DNA from: Calendula officinalis
Taxonomy: Eukaryota > Streptophyta > Magnoliopsida > Asterales > Asteraceae
Direction: 5' to 3'
DNA: 64,000 nucleotides
Assembly: GCA_963853835.1 (NCBI GenBank)
Contig: OY970826.1
Location: forward strand, 74,332,929-74,396,928
A program made the translations under genes and the position numbers. Position 1 is the stretch's first letter. Every line of letters begins with the position of its first letter. The notes beneath the pieces were generated by a model that saw nothing but the letters and a program-made list of their open reading frames with translations, had not been told where the DNA came from and searched no databases. This document shows positions 35,890-47,637 of the stretch, piece by piece.

Positions 35890-38800
35890 TGTTAATTCTC
35901 TTGCAATTAATCAAGTTTCTTCTCATCTTCATCCTTTTTCTTTTGTTCCTCAGCTCTTCTTTAAATTCCTTCAAGTGTTCTCTGATTTTGTTTCTTTCTT
36001 TGAGCTATTATGTATTTGCTGTTTCTTTTGATAAAATAATTCAACTTTTCTTGATACATCACAGCATCACAGGGTTTCATCAATGTATTTGTGTATAACT
36101 GATACATTGTTTCTTCTGAATGTGGATATTCCTTTTCCATTAAGTATAGTTCACAATTTTTACTGGCTCTCTCAAAGAAATACATGTTTACTGAAGGTAA
36201 TACATTCCAAGCATAAACATTTTCTTTGTTTGAAAATATCTCAGGATAGTTATCTGGATAAAAAGCAGCATCAATCATCTTGGTTAAGTATCCAGCTCCT
36301 GAGTTCTTCCATTTCTTCTTAGCCATTCTAGGTTTTCCAATAATCAATACTTTGATTATATCACTTCTGGAACAAGATCTGACCATTGGCTTCCATCCAG
36401 TAAATCTTTGGACTGTTCTGTCTTCCCTTATAACTTCTATCACAAAATCAACAACTCTCCAATTGAGTATTGGATTGTCTTCAAGGGGAGCAACAGGAAC
36501 ATCAAGAACAGGAATGATTTGTTCTGTTTGTTTTGATTTCTTTCTTACTTCTTGTTCTTGTTGAAGAGCTTTTCTTTTCTTTGAAGGGGGTTTTGAAGAT
36601 TCACCAGGTGTTGGTGTTCTAGAGAGAATGATTATTGGATCTATTTCAATTAAAACCTTTTCTTTTTCTTCTTCTACTTCTGTTTCAGCTAATTCTCTCT
36701 TTTTTGGCAGTACAATATTTGTCTACTATTGTAATCATCTTCATTCTGCCAAAGGACTTAGCACTATGCCCTTTTGATATCAGATAATCAATCATTTTCT
36801 TCTTTTGTTCAAAAATTTCCTCTGGTAGGTCAGCCTTTTCTTTCTTACACTCAGCAACAAGATCTTCAAGGCAATTGAGATGTTCTTCTTCAATCTTTCT
36901 TTGTTTCTCAAATTCTGCCTTTTGATCCTCTACCAGGACTCCTTCTACCCCTTGAATTGTTGTCTCAGCTTCTTGAGCCTGAGTCATAGCAACTTTCCTT
37001 ATACACCTTATCTTTTTCACCTTCCTTTTATCTTGTCTTGCAGGTCTAACATGATTGATTTTTTTCACCATGTAATGACCTAATGCTCTGTTTGGATAGT
37101 CATCATCAAATGGCTCTTTTCCTTTTCCAACACAGGCTGCAGGTGGAGTGTATTTCATGTCAAGGACAGGATTAATTACAATTGATGGAGAAAAGAACTT
37201 AATCTTATCTTCTGTTAGTATCTTGGGGTGTGGAGGAAGTTCACATTCTTCAACCTCATACCAATTCACATTATCATCAATGTCAGGTATTATAAGTGGT
37301 TGGTCTGGAGTTGGAGGTTTTGTTATGATTATAACACGTTCACGTTCAAGAACTTCTGGAATTTCTTCATCTTCATCTTCAGTAGTAGCCAAGGTAGTTA
37401 CTACTAGTGTATTTTCTGGTTCAAGTTCTATAAGTTGTTGTGATTCATTTACTACTGGTGAGGTTGTTTCAGTAGTTACTACTGCTAGGGCATCAGTAGG
37501 ATCCATTACATCTTCTTCTGGAGCATTTACTACTGGTATGTCTGCTTCTTCAATATGATCAGTAGTAACAACCTCTTGATCCTTTGCCTCAGTAGTATCC
37601 ATAGGATCAGTAGTCTCTATGACCTCAGTAGTAACTGGAGATTGTATTTGTTCTGCCGTTTGAGATTGATTTGCAGACACAAACACATCCTCATCCATAT
37701 CTTTATACAGGTGTTCACCAAAACTCTGACCTGTTTCACCATGGACTTCTTTTAAATTGAGGAGGGCTGCTGCTGCTATAGATTGATATATCATTCCTTG
37801 AATTTGATCTTTCTCCCCCTTAGTGATCTAAACTTGTTGAGCCTCACTATCTGCAACCTTTTTCTGCAACTTTCTGATCAAATTAGATTGCCTTTGAAGC
37901 TTGTACTCGAACCTCTTCTGTCTTCTGTTATGAGTATTGATGTAATTCTTCATATATGCCATGGTTTTTCCTTGAGAGTTTATTAAATTCAGACAATGTT
38001 GTATAGTGGTTTTAAGGTTTTCCTTCCTATCCGTCAATTTAATTGGTTTAATACCGCCCTCAGCCCATTTGGGTGGATCATTGGGCTCATTAGGTACATT
38101 GGATTTAAGGTTTTCCATCCTATCAGTCAATTCAGTTTGGTGCTCTCTACCCTCATCATTTCTTGGTGATGAAATGGGTTGTTTGGACACTCTCTTCTTT
38201 CTAGAAGAAGCAATAGTGCCCCCCCTTGTGGTTTCTTGGCACCGGGGTCGTCTTAGTAATTCTTCAAATTCCGAGTCATCACCTAGAGTTGCCGAGGTCT
38301 GGGTCCTATTGATGTTCTCACTATCCTGTGTGAAGGAATTATGTGCACAGTCAGTCAACCTATGATGATACATCCATGCCTACGAAACACTTAAGGGTCA
38401 CACCGATGAGTGCATGTAATACGAGCAAGATAAGCAATGATACTACAAAGAGGAATGATTCATAATAGTCATTATGAATCAGTTAAGTATTAAGTTAAGT
38501 TTAACTTATTACTAGATTAGTTTAACTAACTAATTAATACAAGTAGTTGTACATTTACTAGTTGAGTAAATATACAATGTGTTAATTATAGATTATCCAT
38601 GATATGATTTAAAGCTATTAAATCATATAGTAATTGGATAATATTGTTGTATAAATTATATAAAGGTTATTATATAATTAACTATTAGAAGTATAAATAC
38701 AAGTATATAATTCGTGTATATGGGTACCGAATTATTAATGTATTAATACTAGATATTTAGTAGTTAAGTGCAACAATAATAAACTAGTTAAACTATAAGG

Positions 38801-40560
38801 GTTTAAAGTGTAAGAGATAAGTTTAATTAAGAGACTAATCTTAATTAAACTAGGAGGACTTAAATGAAACTTATTCTATTATAAATAGAAGGCTTAAGGT
38901 TTCATTTAAACCTAATCAATCTATTCCCTTACACCACACAAGCCGAAACCCTAACCCTCCTCTCCTCCATTCGGCCGAGATCAAGCAACACCAAGTTTTG
39001 GTGTTCTTCGTTCTTCGTGTTCTTCGAGTTTCGAAGAACAAGTTCATTGCTTAGATCAACTAGAAGATCGCTCGATTTGTTCATCGTCAGTGGATTAATC
39101 TTAAGCAATCAACAAGGTATGTTTTGGGAAACCCTTTACTCCCTTCTCCCCTCTTGGACGAATTCGACCAAAGAACCCTAGGGTTCTTTGGTTGATGGTC
39201 GAACGAACCACACAAGCAATGTGTGTGTTCGAGTTCTTCGTACAAGGTTTCTTTCTTGTTAACCTAATCTAGATCTCCAACATCCCAATCCTTTAGGGTT
39301 TAAGGATTAGGTTTAATCCCAGTTCCGCTTTTAGGGATTAAATCAGCTAGTTGGTTTAACCGGTCAAGAACAAGTTCATGTTCTTGGTCAGCAAGGTTCG
39401 AACCAAGCATGCTAGGCGGTCGACCCAAGTGGTGGATCGAGTACAACCAAACCCTTCACTGTGCACCCACCTTTGGGGCATCAGTAGTGAGAGCCTTTTC
39501 CTCATGCCCTCTCTCCTCCTTGGAGGACAACTCTTGGAGTCTGGGGTTTGACTCAATTTGTCCCCTGGTGTCCTTTAAGGAAGTTTTCTTCCATTTGTAA
39601 GTTTTACAGATTTGTTTGGCTATGGTCTGGTCTTCCTCAGAGTGAAGAGTAGCACTATGTGGAGTAATTTCATGTACCTGGGACACATTCAGGACATCTG
39701 TTGGTTCATTTATTTGAGTGGACTAAATGGGTTGTGTTTGGGCTATATTTAGTGATGGAGTTGGTTGGGGTTCAATTGGGTGACTTGAACCTTCTCCTGT
39801 TGGGGGTTGATCATAGATCATATTTTGAAACAGAGGAGTAAACTTTCCAGAAAATTTAAACTGTTTTCACATATTAGAATACACCTTTTTATTTAATTCT
39901 GGTGTAACAAAAATGTTTTTAGGTGTTGAAAGATTTTGAAGTTCACACTTAATAATATGAGTTAGGAATCTTGGATACATTAAAAATTTAGAAGATGATA
40001 AATTTCCAAGCATTCCTTCAAAGATCATGTCTTGTGCTCAAACAAACAACAGCAGAAGCTATTGACTTGTTGAACTCATTCCAAGTACTCCTTTCAGGAG
40101 AGATACAATGTTGAAGAGTATGAACAAGATATTTCCATTGAGGTGAGAGAAGACCTTTTTGAAAAGTAACTATATCTAGTCTTCCCTCATACCCCATTTT
40201 TTGTAAAGCATCAACAAGATCTTCCTTAGGTAAAGAGAATATACCTGATTCATCATGAAGTTGAAGATGATGTCTGATTGACTGTTCAGAGATGATGATT
40301 GGCTTGCCATCTACAACAGACTTGATTTTTGATATGTTTGATTCTTCTATGCTTTCAGCATTTTCCCAGAAATCAACCAGATGTTATTGATAAGCTTTAG
40401 GGTTGATTGTGAGTGCAAACTTGATGTGAGAGTTCTTTAAGAACATTACTATAGGTCGGAAATCCTTTGAGCCATCTGGATTTCTCAAGAATGCACACAT
40501 ATTGTGAAATTCAGAATATTTGAGATCGGTTAGGAGTTCGAGTGATTTTAGGGTTGCCAT
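35890..40560 (-). pseudogene. Extra ORF downstream of Copia pol, disrupted
   Basis: Read from ATG 40560 the protein starts MATLKSLELLTDLKYSEFHN, with later blocks SPQWKYLVHTLQHCIS and EFNKSIASAVVCL. This type of protein is repeatedly found beside Copia pol in daisy-family sequences (from memory, often under misleading names). Its role is unknown. It is broken by an in-frame TAA after NPKAYQ, a frameshift near 40055, other stops, and a foreign insertion (38352-39457). Open segments remain at 39456-39686, 37828-38373, 36685-37794 (369 codons, acidic, lysine-rich end) and 35961-36443. The frames 37828 and 36685 are separated only by one stop; a one-base slip near 36700 separates the next. It is not conserved retroviral env in any way I can see. 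Confidence 0.7.
38352..39457. mobile_element. ~1.1 kb foreign insertion in the extra ORF, family unknown
   Basis: The coding frame reads ...KVG AQ on one side and CAHNSFTQ on the other. The two join at a shared tgtgcac (38342-38348 and 39460-39466), so these look like the target duplication. The insert has a TATA-like tattataaatagaagg at about 38878 followed by a C-rich leader (accctaaccctcctctcc). It is like a promoter or LTR, but I do not see TG...CA ends. Confidence 0.5.
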
Positions 40561-41059
40561 TTGAATGATTTTGAACTTTGAGATGGAGAATTTTACAGAG
40601 AGTTTAGTCGGTTTTGCAGTTGTGAGTGATTCGTGGAATGAATTTAGTTGATACTGATGCAGGATTTTGATCGAGTTTTAGGGTTTATCGGAGGGTTTAT
40701 CAAATCGAGGAGAAGATAATGCTAAACTAATCACAATTAGCTATTTATATTTTTGGAATCTCCCTGCAAAATGACCGAAATACCCTTCGAATAATAACCC
40801 AACGACTAATTTCATGGGGGTTAGTGTGGTAAATTGTGTATTTCACAGAAAACGGTCGATCAGTGTAACTAAGTGTCAGTATTAGAAACATCAGTAGTAA
40901 CCAATGTTTCTATACTTAACCTAATTTCTACTGATAACCCAATCAGTACTAAATTTGTATGACTAACACACGATCAGTAGTAGTAAATAGCCAGTAGTAA
41001 AACATACTTATAACTATAAAAATTATACAAAACTTTACATATGATTTTCTTTTGGGAAA

Positions 41060-44000
41060 TTAATTTATTAAAATCATTCCAATACTGCTAACCAGAAAGC
41101 TAAACCTTCCTACATCAAATGCTTTTGTAAAAATGTCTGCCAATTGATTGTCAGTATGAATTTTCTCTACTTTAATAAATTTCTTTTCATTGCAATCCCT
41201 TATAAAATGAAATCTTATTTCATTGTGTTTTGTTTTAGAATATTTTACTGGATTATTCACAATACTGATAGCACTTTGATTATCAATAAAAATTGGAGTT
41301 TTAAGAATAGATATACCAAAGTCTAAGAGTTGATTTTGAATCCAAAGAACTTGAGCACAGCAGGCAGATGCAGCTACATACTCTGCTTCAGCAGTTGATG
41401 TTGAGACATTGGTTTGTTTCTTGCATTGCCATGACACCAACCTTGATCCAAAGAATTGACATCCACCAGTAGTAGATTTTCTATCTTGACATTCACCACC
41501 ATAGTCACTATCAGTATAGGATATAAGTTCAAATGGTGAGGCATGTGGATACCAAAGACCAAGAGAGGGTTTTCCCTTCAAGTATCTAAAGATTCTTTTG
41601 ACAGCTTGCAAGTGTAGTTCCTTAGGTCTTGGTTGATACCTGGCACATACACAAACACTATACATAATGTCAGGCCTCGATGCAATTAAATACATTAAGG
41701 ATCCTATCATTGATCTGTAAAGATGCTCATCTACATCCTCCCCCTCAATATCAGGATGTAGGTGTTTGTGAGTTTCCATTGGTGTGCTTGCACTTCTGCT
41801 GTCTTTCATTGTAAATTTCTCTAAAATGTCTCTGACATACTTTGATTGATTAATCAAAATACCATCTGGTTTTTGATTTATTTGGAGACCAAGGAAGAAG
41901 TTCATTGGACCCATTGAGCTCATCTTGAACTTGATCTGCATCAGTTCTTCAAATTCTTTGCACAATTGATCATTTGTTGAACCAAAGATGATATCATCTA
42001 CATAAATTTGGACCAGTAGTATATCATCTTTTACTTTTCTTGTGAACAAGGTTTTGTCAATTGCACCTCTTTTAAAGTTGTTCTTCAGAAGATAGGATGA
42101 TAATGTGTCATACCAAGCTCTTGGTGCCTGATGTAGTCCATATAGAGCTTTGTCTAGCTTATACACATAATCATCATGTTCTGGATCTTCAAATCCTGGA
42201 GGTTGACATACATACACTTCTTTATCAATTTTCCCATAAAGGAAGGCACTTTTCACATCCATTTGGTAGACTTTGATCTTCTTGTATGAAGCATATGCCA
42301 GAAATATCCTTATTGCTTCAATTCTGGCAACAGGTGCATACACTTCATCATGGTCAATATCTTTTTTTTTGTGTATCCTTGGGCTACAAGTCTTGCTTTG
42401 TTCTTGATCACAATGCCTCTTTCATCTTTCTTGTTTCTGAAGATCCATCTTGTTCCAATGGCTCTTTTTCCTTTTGGTAGAGGTATAAGAGTCCATACAG
42501 CTTGTAGTTTGAATTGAAGAAGTTCTTCTTGCATTGCTATGATCCAGTTTGAGTCTTTCATAGCTTGTTGAATCTTCTTTGGTTCCTCCTGTGACAGAAA
42601 GCATTCATACATACATTCACTAGAGATTAGACTTATGTTACAAACATTTGAATTTATAGTAGAATTAAATTTGCTTCTTGTCTGCATGGTTGAGTTCACA
42701 TCACTGAGGACTTGGTCCAAAGGATGATTCTTTTCAGTTCTGGTGTCATGAACTTTATCAACAATTAATTGACTGTCAAGATTTGACTCATTGGATTCAG
42801 GGATTTGTGCATCTGTCCATGTTTCTTCTTGACTGTTTGGATTTTGAGAAGATTCTTCATTGCTACTGGTGTCAGTAGTAACATTTTCTTCATGAAATTC
42901 TGGAGGTTCATTGTTGTTACTGACGTCAGTATTGTTTGGTTCATCATCAAAATTTTGTGGTTCTGAGTTACTACTGGAATCAGTAGTATCTTGTGAGTTG
43001 AAGTTGTTACTGGTATCAGGAATACTACGGTTATCTGAGTTACTACTGTCCTCAGTATTAACTGTGGGATCAGTATTAACCAGAATATACTTCATCTTGT
43101 CTTTACTACCATTACATGATGATGATCCACCTTGTTGATTTTGATTGTTTGAATCTCCTGTATTGAAATCATAGTTCATATCAAAAGATTTGGTTAGATT
43201 ATCAATGTTAAATAACCATTCTGGACCATTTCCCTGTTCATTCATCAAATTTTCATTAAAGGATACATTAACATTTTCTTCAATGATCCTTAGCCGTTTG
43301 TTGAATACTCTGTAAGATTTGCTTTGAGTTGAGTATCCTACAAATATTCCATCATCTGCTTTGCAGTCAAACTTACCAATTTGTTCTCTTGTAATTAAAA
43401 TAGTACAAGGACAACCAAATGATTTTAGAAAGCTTATTGAGGGTTTTCTTTTATTGAAAAGTTCATAAGGTGTTTTAAAGTGAGGCTTAACTATTAATAC
43501 TCTGTTTTGAACATAACAAGCAGTATTAACAGCTTCTGCCCAAAAGGTTATTGGTAATTTTGAGTCTACAAGCATGGATCTGGCTGCTTCAATGATGGTT
43601 CTATTTCTTCTTTCAGCTACACCATTTTGTTGTGGAGTTCTTGGTGAGCTGTACTGCCTATCAATACCCTTAAGATCACAAAAATCAATTAGATTAGTAT
43701 TTTTAAATTATGTTCCATTATCACATCTGATTGCTTTCACTTTGAGATCTCTTGTATTTTCTAGCTTTACAATTAGATTCTTTATAATCTCACTTGTTTC
43801 ATCTTTGGTCCGAAGAAAGAAGACCCAAGTATATCTGGAAAAATCATCAGTAATAACAAGGCAGCATTGTTTCTTTCCAATACTCATTAAATTTGTAGGT
43901 CCAAAAAGGTCCATATGTAAGAGTTGCAAAGGTTTAGAAATAGAATTGATTGCTTTGGTCTTATGAGAAGTTTTGTGTTGCTTACCTTTTAGGCATGCAA

Positions 44001-44334
44001 CACAGTGATGATCACACATAAATTCTTTTTGTGGTAAGCCAACTACCAAATTCTTTTTAACTAAATTGTTCATGTTTTTAAAATTTGTGTGATACATCCT
44101 TCTATGCCAGAGTTCTGATTCATTTGTGTTTGCCTTAGATATAAAACAGTTGATCTCATTTGAAGAAATGAGTTCTCCCCCTATATCCAGGCAATACACA
44201 TTGTTTCTCCTTGGTGTTCTTAAAACAACAAATTTTTCATCAAAAATAAAATCAGTAGAAAGAATGATGCACTCTACACATCCACTATCAATATGCCATG
44301 TTCTACCTTCTTCAGGGATCTGAATGCTCTGCAC
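41060..44334 (-). pseudogene. Copia pol: integrase, reverse transcriptase, RNase H
   Basis: Domains on the minus strand: GAG-pre-integrase (LWHRRMYH then CVACLKGKQH, the HHCC finger), integrase core (LHMDLFGP and RCDNG aspartates, C-terminal FVGYSTQSKSYRV), RT (ARLVAQGYT, QMDVKSAFLYG, QIYVDDIIFGS with the YVDD catalytic site), RNase H (YTDSDYGG, STAEAEYVA, IDNQSAI). Two lesions inactivate it. A GAA-to-TAA type stop directly follows DNGT in integrase (43708-43710). A one-base loss in a poly-A run near 42362-42370 shifts frame between the integrase tail and RT. RT-RNase H itself stays open (41060-42343). Confidence 0.9.
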
Positions 44335-44348
44335 ATAGAGTAAATGGA

Positions 44349-46781
44349 TTAGTTAATTTTGGGAACCCAAGCTTGTTTTGTCTTGGGTTCATCCTTTGAA
44401 GAGTAAGTTTTTCTAACTTGATGAGCTTTGTATGCAGTTTTGGTCTTAGTTTGTTGGTTAGTACTGGTGTTCTGTTTTACTACTGACCTAGGTTTATACC
44501 CGTAATGTTTGGCTTTTGAGTATTTTACTATTGATGGACCAGTAGTATTTGGGTAATGTGTGTTTTTAGCATAGTCAGTAGTGTTTTTGTAATTATACCA
44601 GACAACATTGTAATTAGGGTTTTTATCATTAGTAAACCTGGAAACGTTCCTACTGATGTTTGAAAACTTTGAGTATTGAGGAAATTGATTATGTTTTCCA
44701 TTGTTTTTAAAATAATTACTTCTGTTTGGACTTTTATGTCTGATATTTTGCACAAATCTTTGTGCAGTTCTTCCAAATTTGGGAATTTCAACATATGAGT
44801 TTTTAACTTCTTTTGCTTTTACTTCTTCAGTTTGTTTTAACTTTAATGCTTTTTTTTCTTTACTGATTTTAAACTCTTTGAATTCTTGGCTGTTAAAGGG
44901 ATTGAAGTGACAGTTCTTTGCTATGTGATTAACTTTGTTACATATTAAACATGTTAATTTTGTAGACTTAGCACCTTCAGGCTTTCTTTGTTCTTTTAAT
45001 TGATTCAAGTTTCTTTGATTTCCCCTTCTTAAAATCTTTGGTATATTTTCTGAGTTATATTTAGGAGATTCAGTTTGACTTTGTGTTGTGTGAAAACTTG
45101 TGTCAGTTGTTTGATCATCATCAGAAGAATCATTTGACTCAGTTGTTTTATTACTGGTTTCAGTTTGACTTTCTATTTTTAATTCATTTAAAGTTCTTTA
45201 TGTGCTTGATTTAAGAGGAGGTATAAAATTTATTGGAGGTGGAACTGCATGATATCCCACCCCATGCACAACTTTTTCAGTGGTTTGATTACTGGTTAAT
45301 TCATCAATAATTTTAGAACTTCTTTCAAATTTCTTAATAGTTAGTTTATTCTGTTCTAATTCCATTTGACATTCTTCTAATTTAATTAAAGTTTCTTTTA
45401 ATTTTAATTCAGCATATTCTTTATCATAAGTTGTTTGCAGGAGTTCATCTTTTATCTTTTGATCTGTTATTTTATAAATTTTAATTTGATTTTCAAGATC
45501 AGCTATACATCCATTATATTCAATTCTCCTGTTTCTATTTAAGACCATCTCTTCAAGTGTTTCTTTGTTAACTTTTTCTAATTCTTTATATGCTTTAATG
45601 CATTCAGGAGTGCAAGATTTAGAATGTACCTCAGTTGTGGATTTAGTGAAAGCCATAAGAGCTTGGTTCTGTGCATGTTCCTCTGCTTGAAAGCTCCAGT
45701 CATAGCCTTGACCCTCTTGAGATACTAGTGCAGTTGAATTTGAAGTGCTGTTTTTGTTGTAGTTTGATCTTTGATCTTTGTTGGGACATTCTCTGGCAAA
45801 GTGACCAAGTTCATGATAGCTGTAGCATTTGACTTTGGTTTTGTCAAATCCAGCACGATCACCTTTGTTGTATGTCAGATTTTGCCTACCAGTTCTTTTG
45901 AGAAACCTTTTTGTCCTTAAACTCAGCATAGCCATCTGCCACTTGATGTCCATCTCTTCCAGGTCATCAGGATTGAGTTGTTCCAGATCTTCACTAATCA
46001 ATGCAGTATGCACATGACTAGTGAAAAAGGATTCTCTTGCTACATCTTCAAGTCCTGCATTCTTTATAGCTTCTTGACCTGTTCCTGTACTAGACACAAA
46101 AGCAGCATTGGTTGTAGGTAAATTAGGAGTTTTAGAACTTACCTTAGATTCAAACACCCTTAGTTCATTGTATAGCTCATCCAACTCTTTTTCTTCTAAA
46201 GCATCTCCTTGTCTATATATAACTGTATACATAGACCATTCTTCACCAAGAGACCTGAGAAACTTCCTGTTGACATCATCATTGTCTGGTTGAACACCAA
46301 CTTGATTGAGTTCACCAATGAGTTTGTTGAACCGATCAAAGACTTGTGATAATGATTTATTCTTTTGGCCTTTGAAGTTTTCAAAGTCTTGCTTCAGGAC
46401 AGACTTCATGTTTCTTTTGGTGCTTTTGGTGCCAACAAACCTCTTCTCCAGTGCCTGCCATAACTTCTTTGCATCATCATATTCAACAAAGAGATGTTGA
46501 TAATCATTGGGAATAGCAAGTAGAAGTGTGCTTAAAGCTTTGAGTTCAATTCCTCTGTCTTTCTTCTCCTTTTCACACTTGAGTTTGTCGACTTCAGTTG
46601 AAGAACTTGCTACTTGAGTCTGAACTGTTTTGTTGCCTTCACAAACAACTTCCCACATGGAATAATCAGTAATAAGCATGTATTGTTTGATTCTGTTTTT
46701 CCACATCCCAAAGTTGTTGGGAGTGAGAATGAGAATTTTGTTAGCCTGAGTGCTTTCATCGTTATCAGATATGATTAACAA
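44349..46781 (-). pseudogene. Copia gag with two zinc knuckles, one in-frame stop
   Basis: The ORF starts at 46781 (MLIISDNDEST) and shows the UBN2/retrotran-gag pattern (LTPNNFGMWKNRIKQYML; KLWQALEKRFVGT). An in-frame TAA at 45198-45200 divides it from the second part (to 44349), which is otherwise in the same frame. The first zinc knuckle reads CYSYHELGHFAREC, so the second cysteine of CX2CX4HX4C is tyrosine. The second, CLICNKVNHIAKNC, is intact. The junction to pol at about 44335-44349 needs a frame change. Role: capsid and RNA packaging in virus-like particles. Confidence 0.85.
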
Positions 46782-46841
46782 TTTTGAGTTCGAAAGTATG
46801 AAACTTTTTGTTGTTCTTAATTCGTAGATCTAGAACCGTAA

Positions 46842-46854
46842 AGCTCTGATACCA
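46842..46854 (-). promoter_or_regulatory. Primer-binding site of the Copia element
   Basis: TGGTATCAGAGCT on the minus strand, two bases inside the 5' LTR, is complementary to the 3' end of initiator tRNA-Met. It establishes that the right-hand LTR is the 5' one. Confidence 0.9.
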
Positions 46855-46856
46855 CT

Positions 46857-47360
46857 TGTCAGGATCGAATAACCTAATCAAGTTATTGTATACCCAGATC
46901 TACTAACAACGAGAAGTTGCAGCGGATCAACACTCGAGTTAATTGATTAAGAACAAACGAAAACTGTAATTGTATGAATTAATATTAAGAACACAGTAAT
47001 TCACAAAAAGCTTCAATGTATATTGATATGTTCGAACAATACACACGTATGTTTACAATTCATAAGGAACTATATATAATAGTCCTTGAAGCCTAAAATA
47101 TTAACCTAGTTATTCTAGGATTCGATTACTATTGAACTACATAAACATATACATTCTATAACAAACTATACTAGAATCTTGGACTTGATCAGCACCATAA
47201 ATAGCATATATAGTAATTGTGATCATCAGTAGTAAATCCAAGTTCCGCATCATCAGTAGTAATTGCTTTTCTGCCCCATCAGTACTATTCTTCATAATCG
47301 TTGATCAGTACTAACTGCAGCATCAGTAATAGAATGTTATCTCTGTTTTATATCCCAACA
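46857..47360 (-). repeat. 5' LTR of the Copia element
   Basis: This is 504 bp, the same length as the 3' LTR, with about 10 substitutions and no indels. The cluster gcatatatagtaa versus gcatcagtagtaa carries several of these changes. Confidence 0.92.
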
Positions 47361-47637
47361 ATCTCCCCCTAAACTTGTTAATTCTCTTGCAATTAATCAA
47401 GTTTCTTCTCATCTTCATCATTTTTCTTTTGTTCCTCAGCTCTTCTTTGAATTCCTTCAAGTGTTCTCTGATTTTGTTTCTTTCTTTGAGCTATTATGTA
47501 TTTGTTGTTTCTTTTGATAAAATAATTCAACTTTTCTTGAAACATCACAGCATCATAGGGTTTCATCAATGTATTTGTGTATAACTGATACATTGTTTCT
47601 TCTGAATGCGGATATTCCTTTTCCATTAAGTACAGTT
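47361..47637 (-). mobile_element. Extra Copia internal 3' end outside the 5' LTR
   Basis: This 277 bp stretch matches 35875-36151 (polypurine tract plus the end of the extra ORF). It continues directly from the outer edge of the 5' LTR. It is cut abruptly at cagtt|aaagccatgg. The composite is therefore LTR-internal-LTR-partial internal, on one strand. Confidence 0.88.

Larger units (their letters stand above)
35371..47360 (-). mobile_element. Copia LTR retrotransposon with extra downstream ORF region
   Basis: The 504 bp LTRs lie at 35371-35874 (3') and 46857-47360 (5'). They start TG and end CA on the minus strand and differ at 10 positions by my count. The order 5' to 3' on the minus strand is PBS, gag with zinc knuckle, a second CCHC motif, GAG-pre-integrase, integrase, RT (YVDD), RNase H, then about 4.7 kb of additional ORF, polypurine tract, LTR. 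This integrase-before-RT order defines Copia. The extra ORF in the env position suggests a Sirevirus/Maximus-type lineage, which is inference. The left flank is ttaat; no matching right flank exists because more internal sequence follows. Confidence 0.92.

Noticed and set aside
37148..37558. Serine-rich plus-strand ORF (136 codons)
   Set aside because: Antisense shadow of the open minus-strand extra ORF of the Copia element.
38343..39466. Inverted repeat gtgcacagt / actgtgcac as transposon termini
   Set aside because: gtgcac is itself a palindrome, so a direct target duplication explains it equally well; beyond nine bases the arms do not match.
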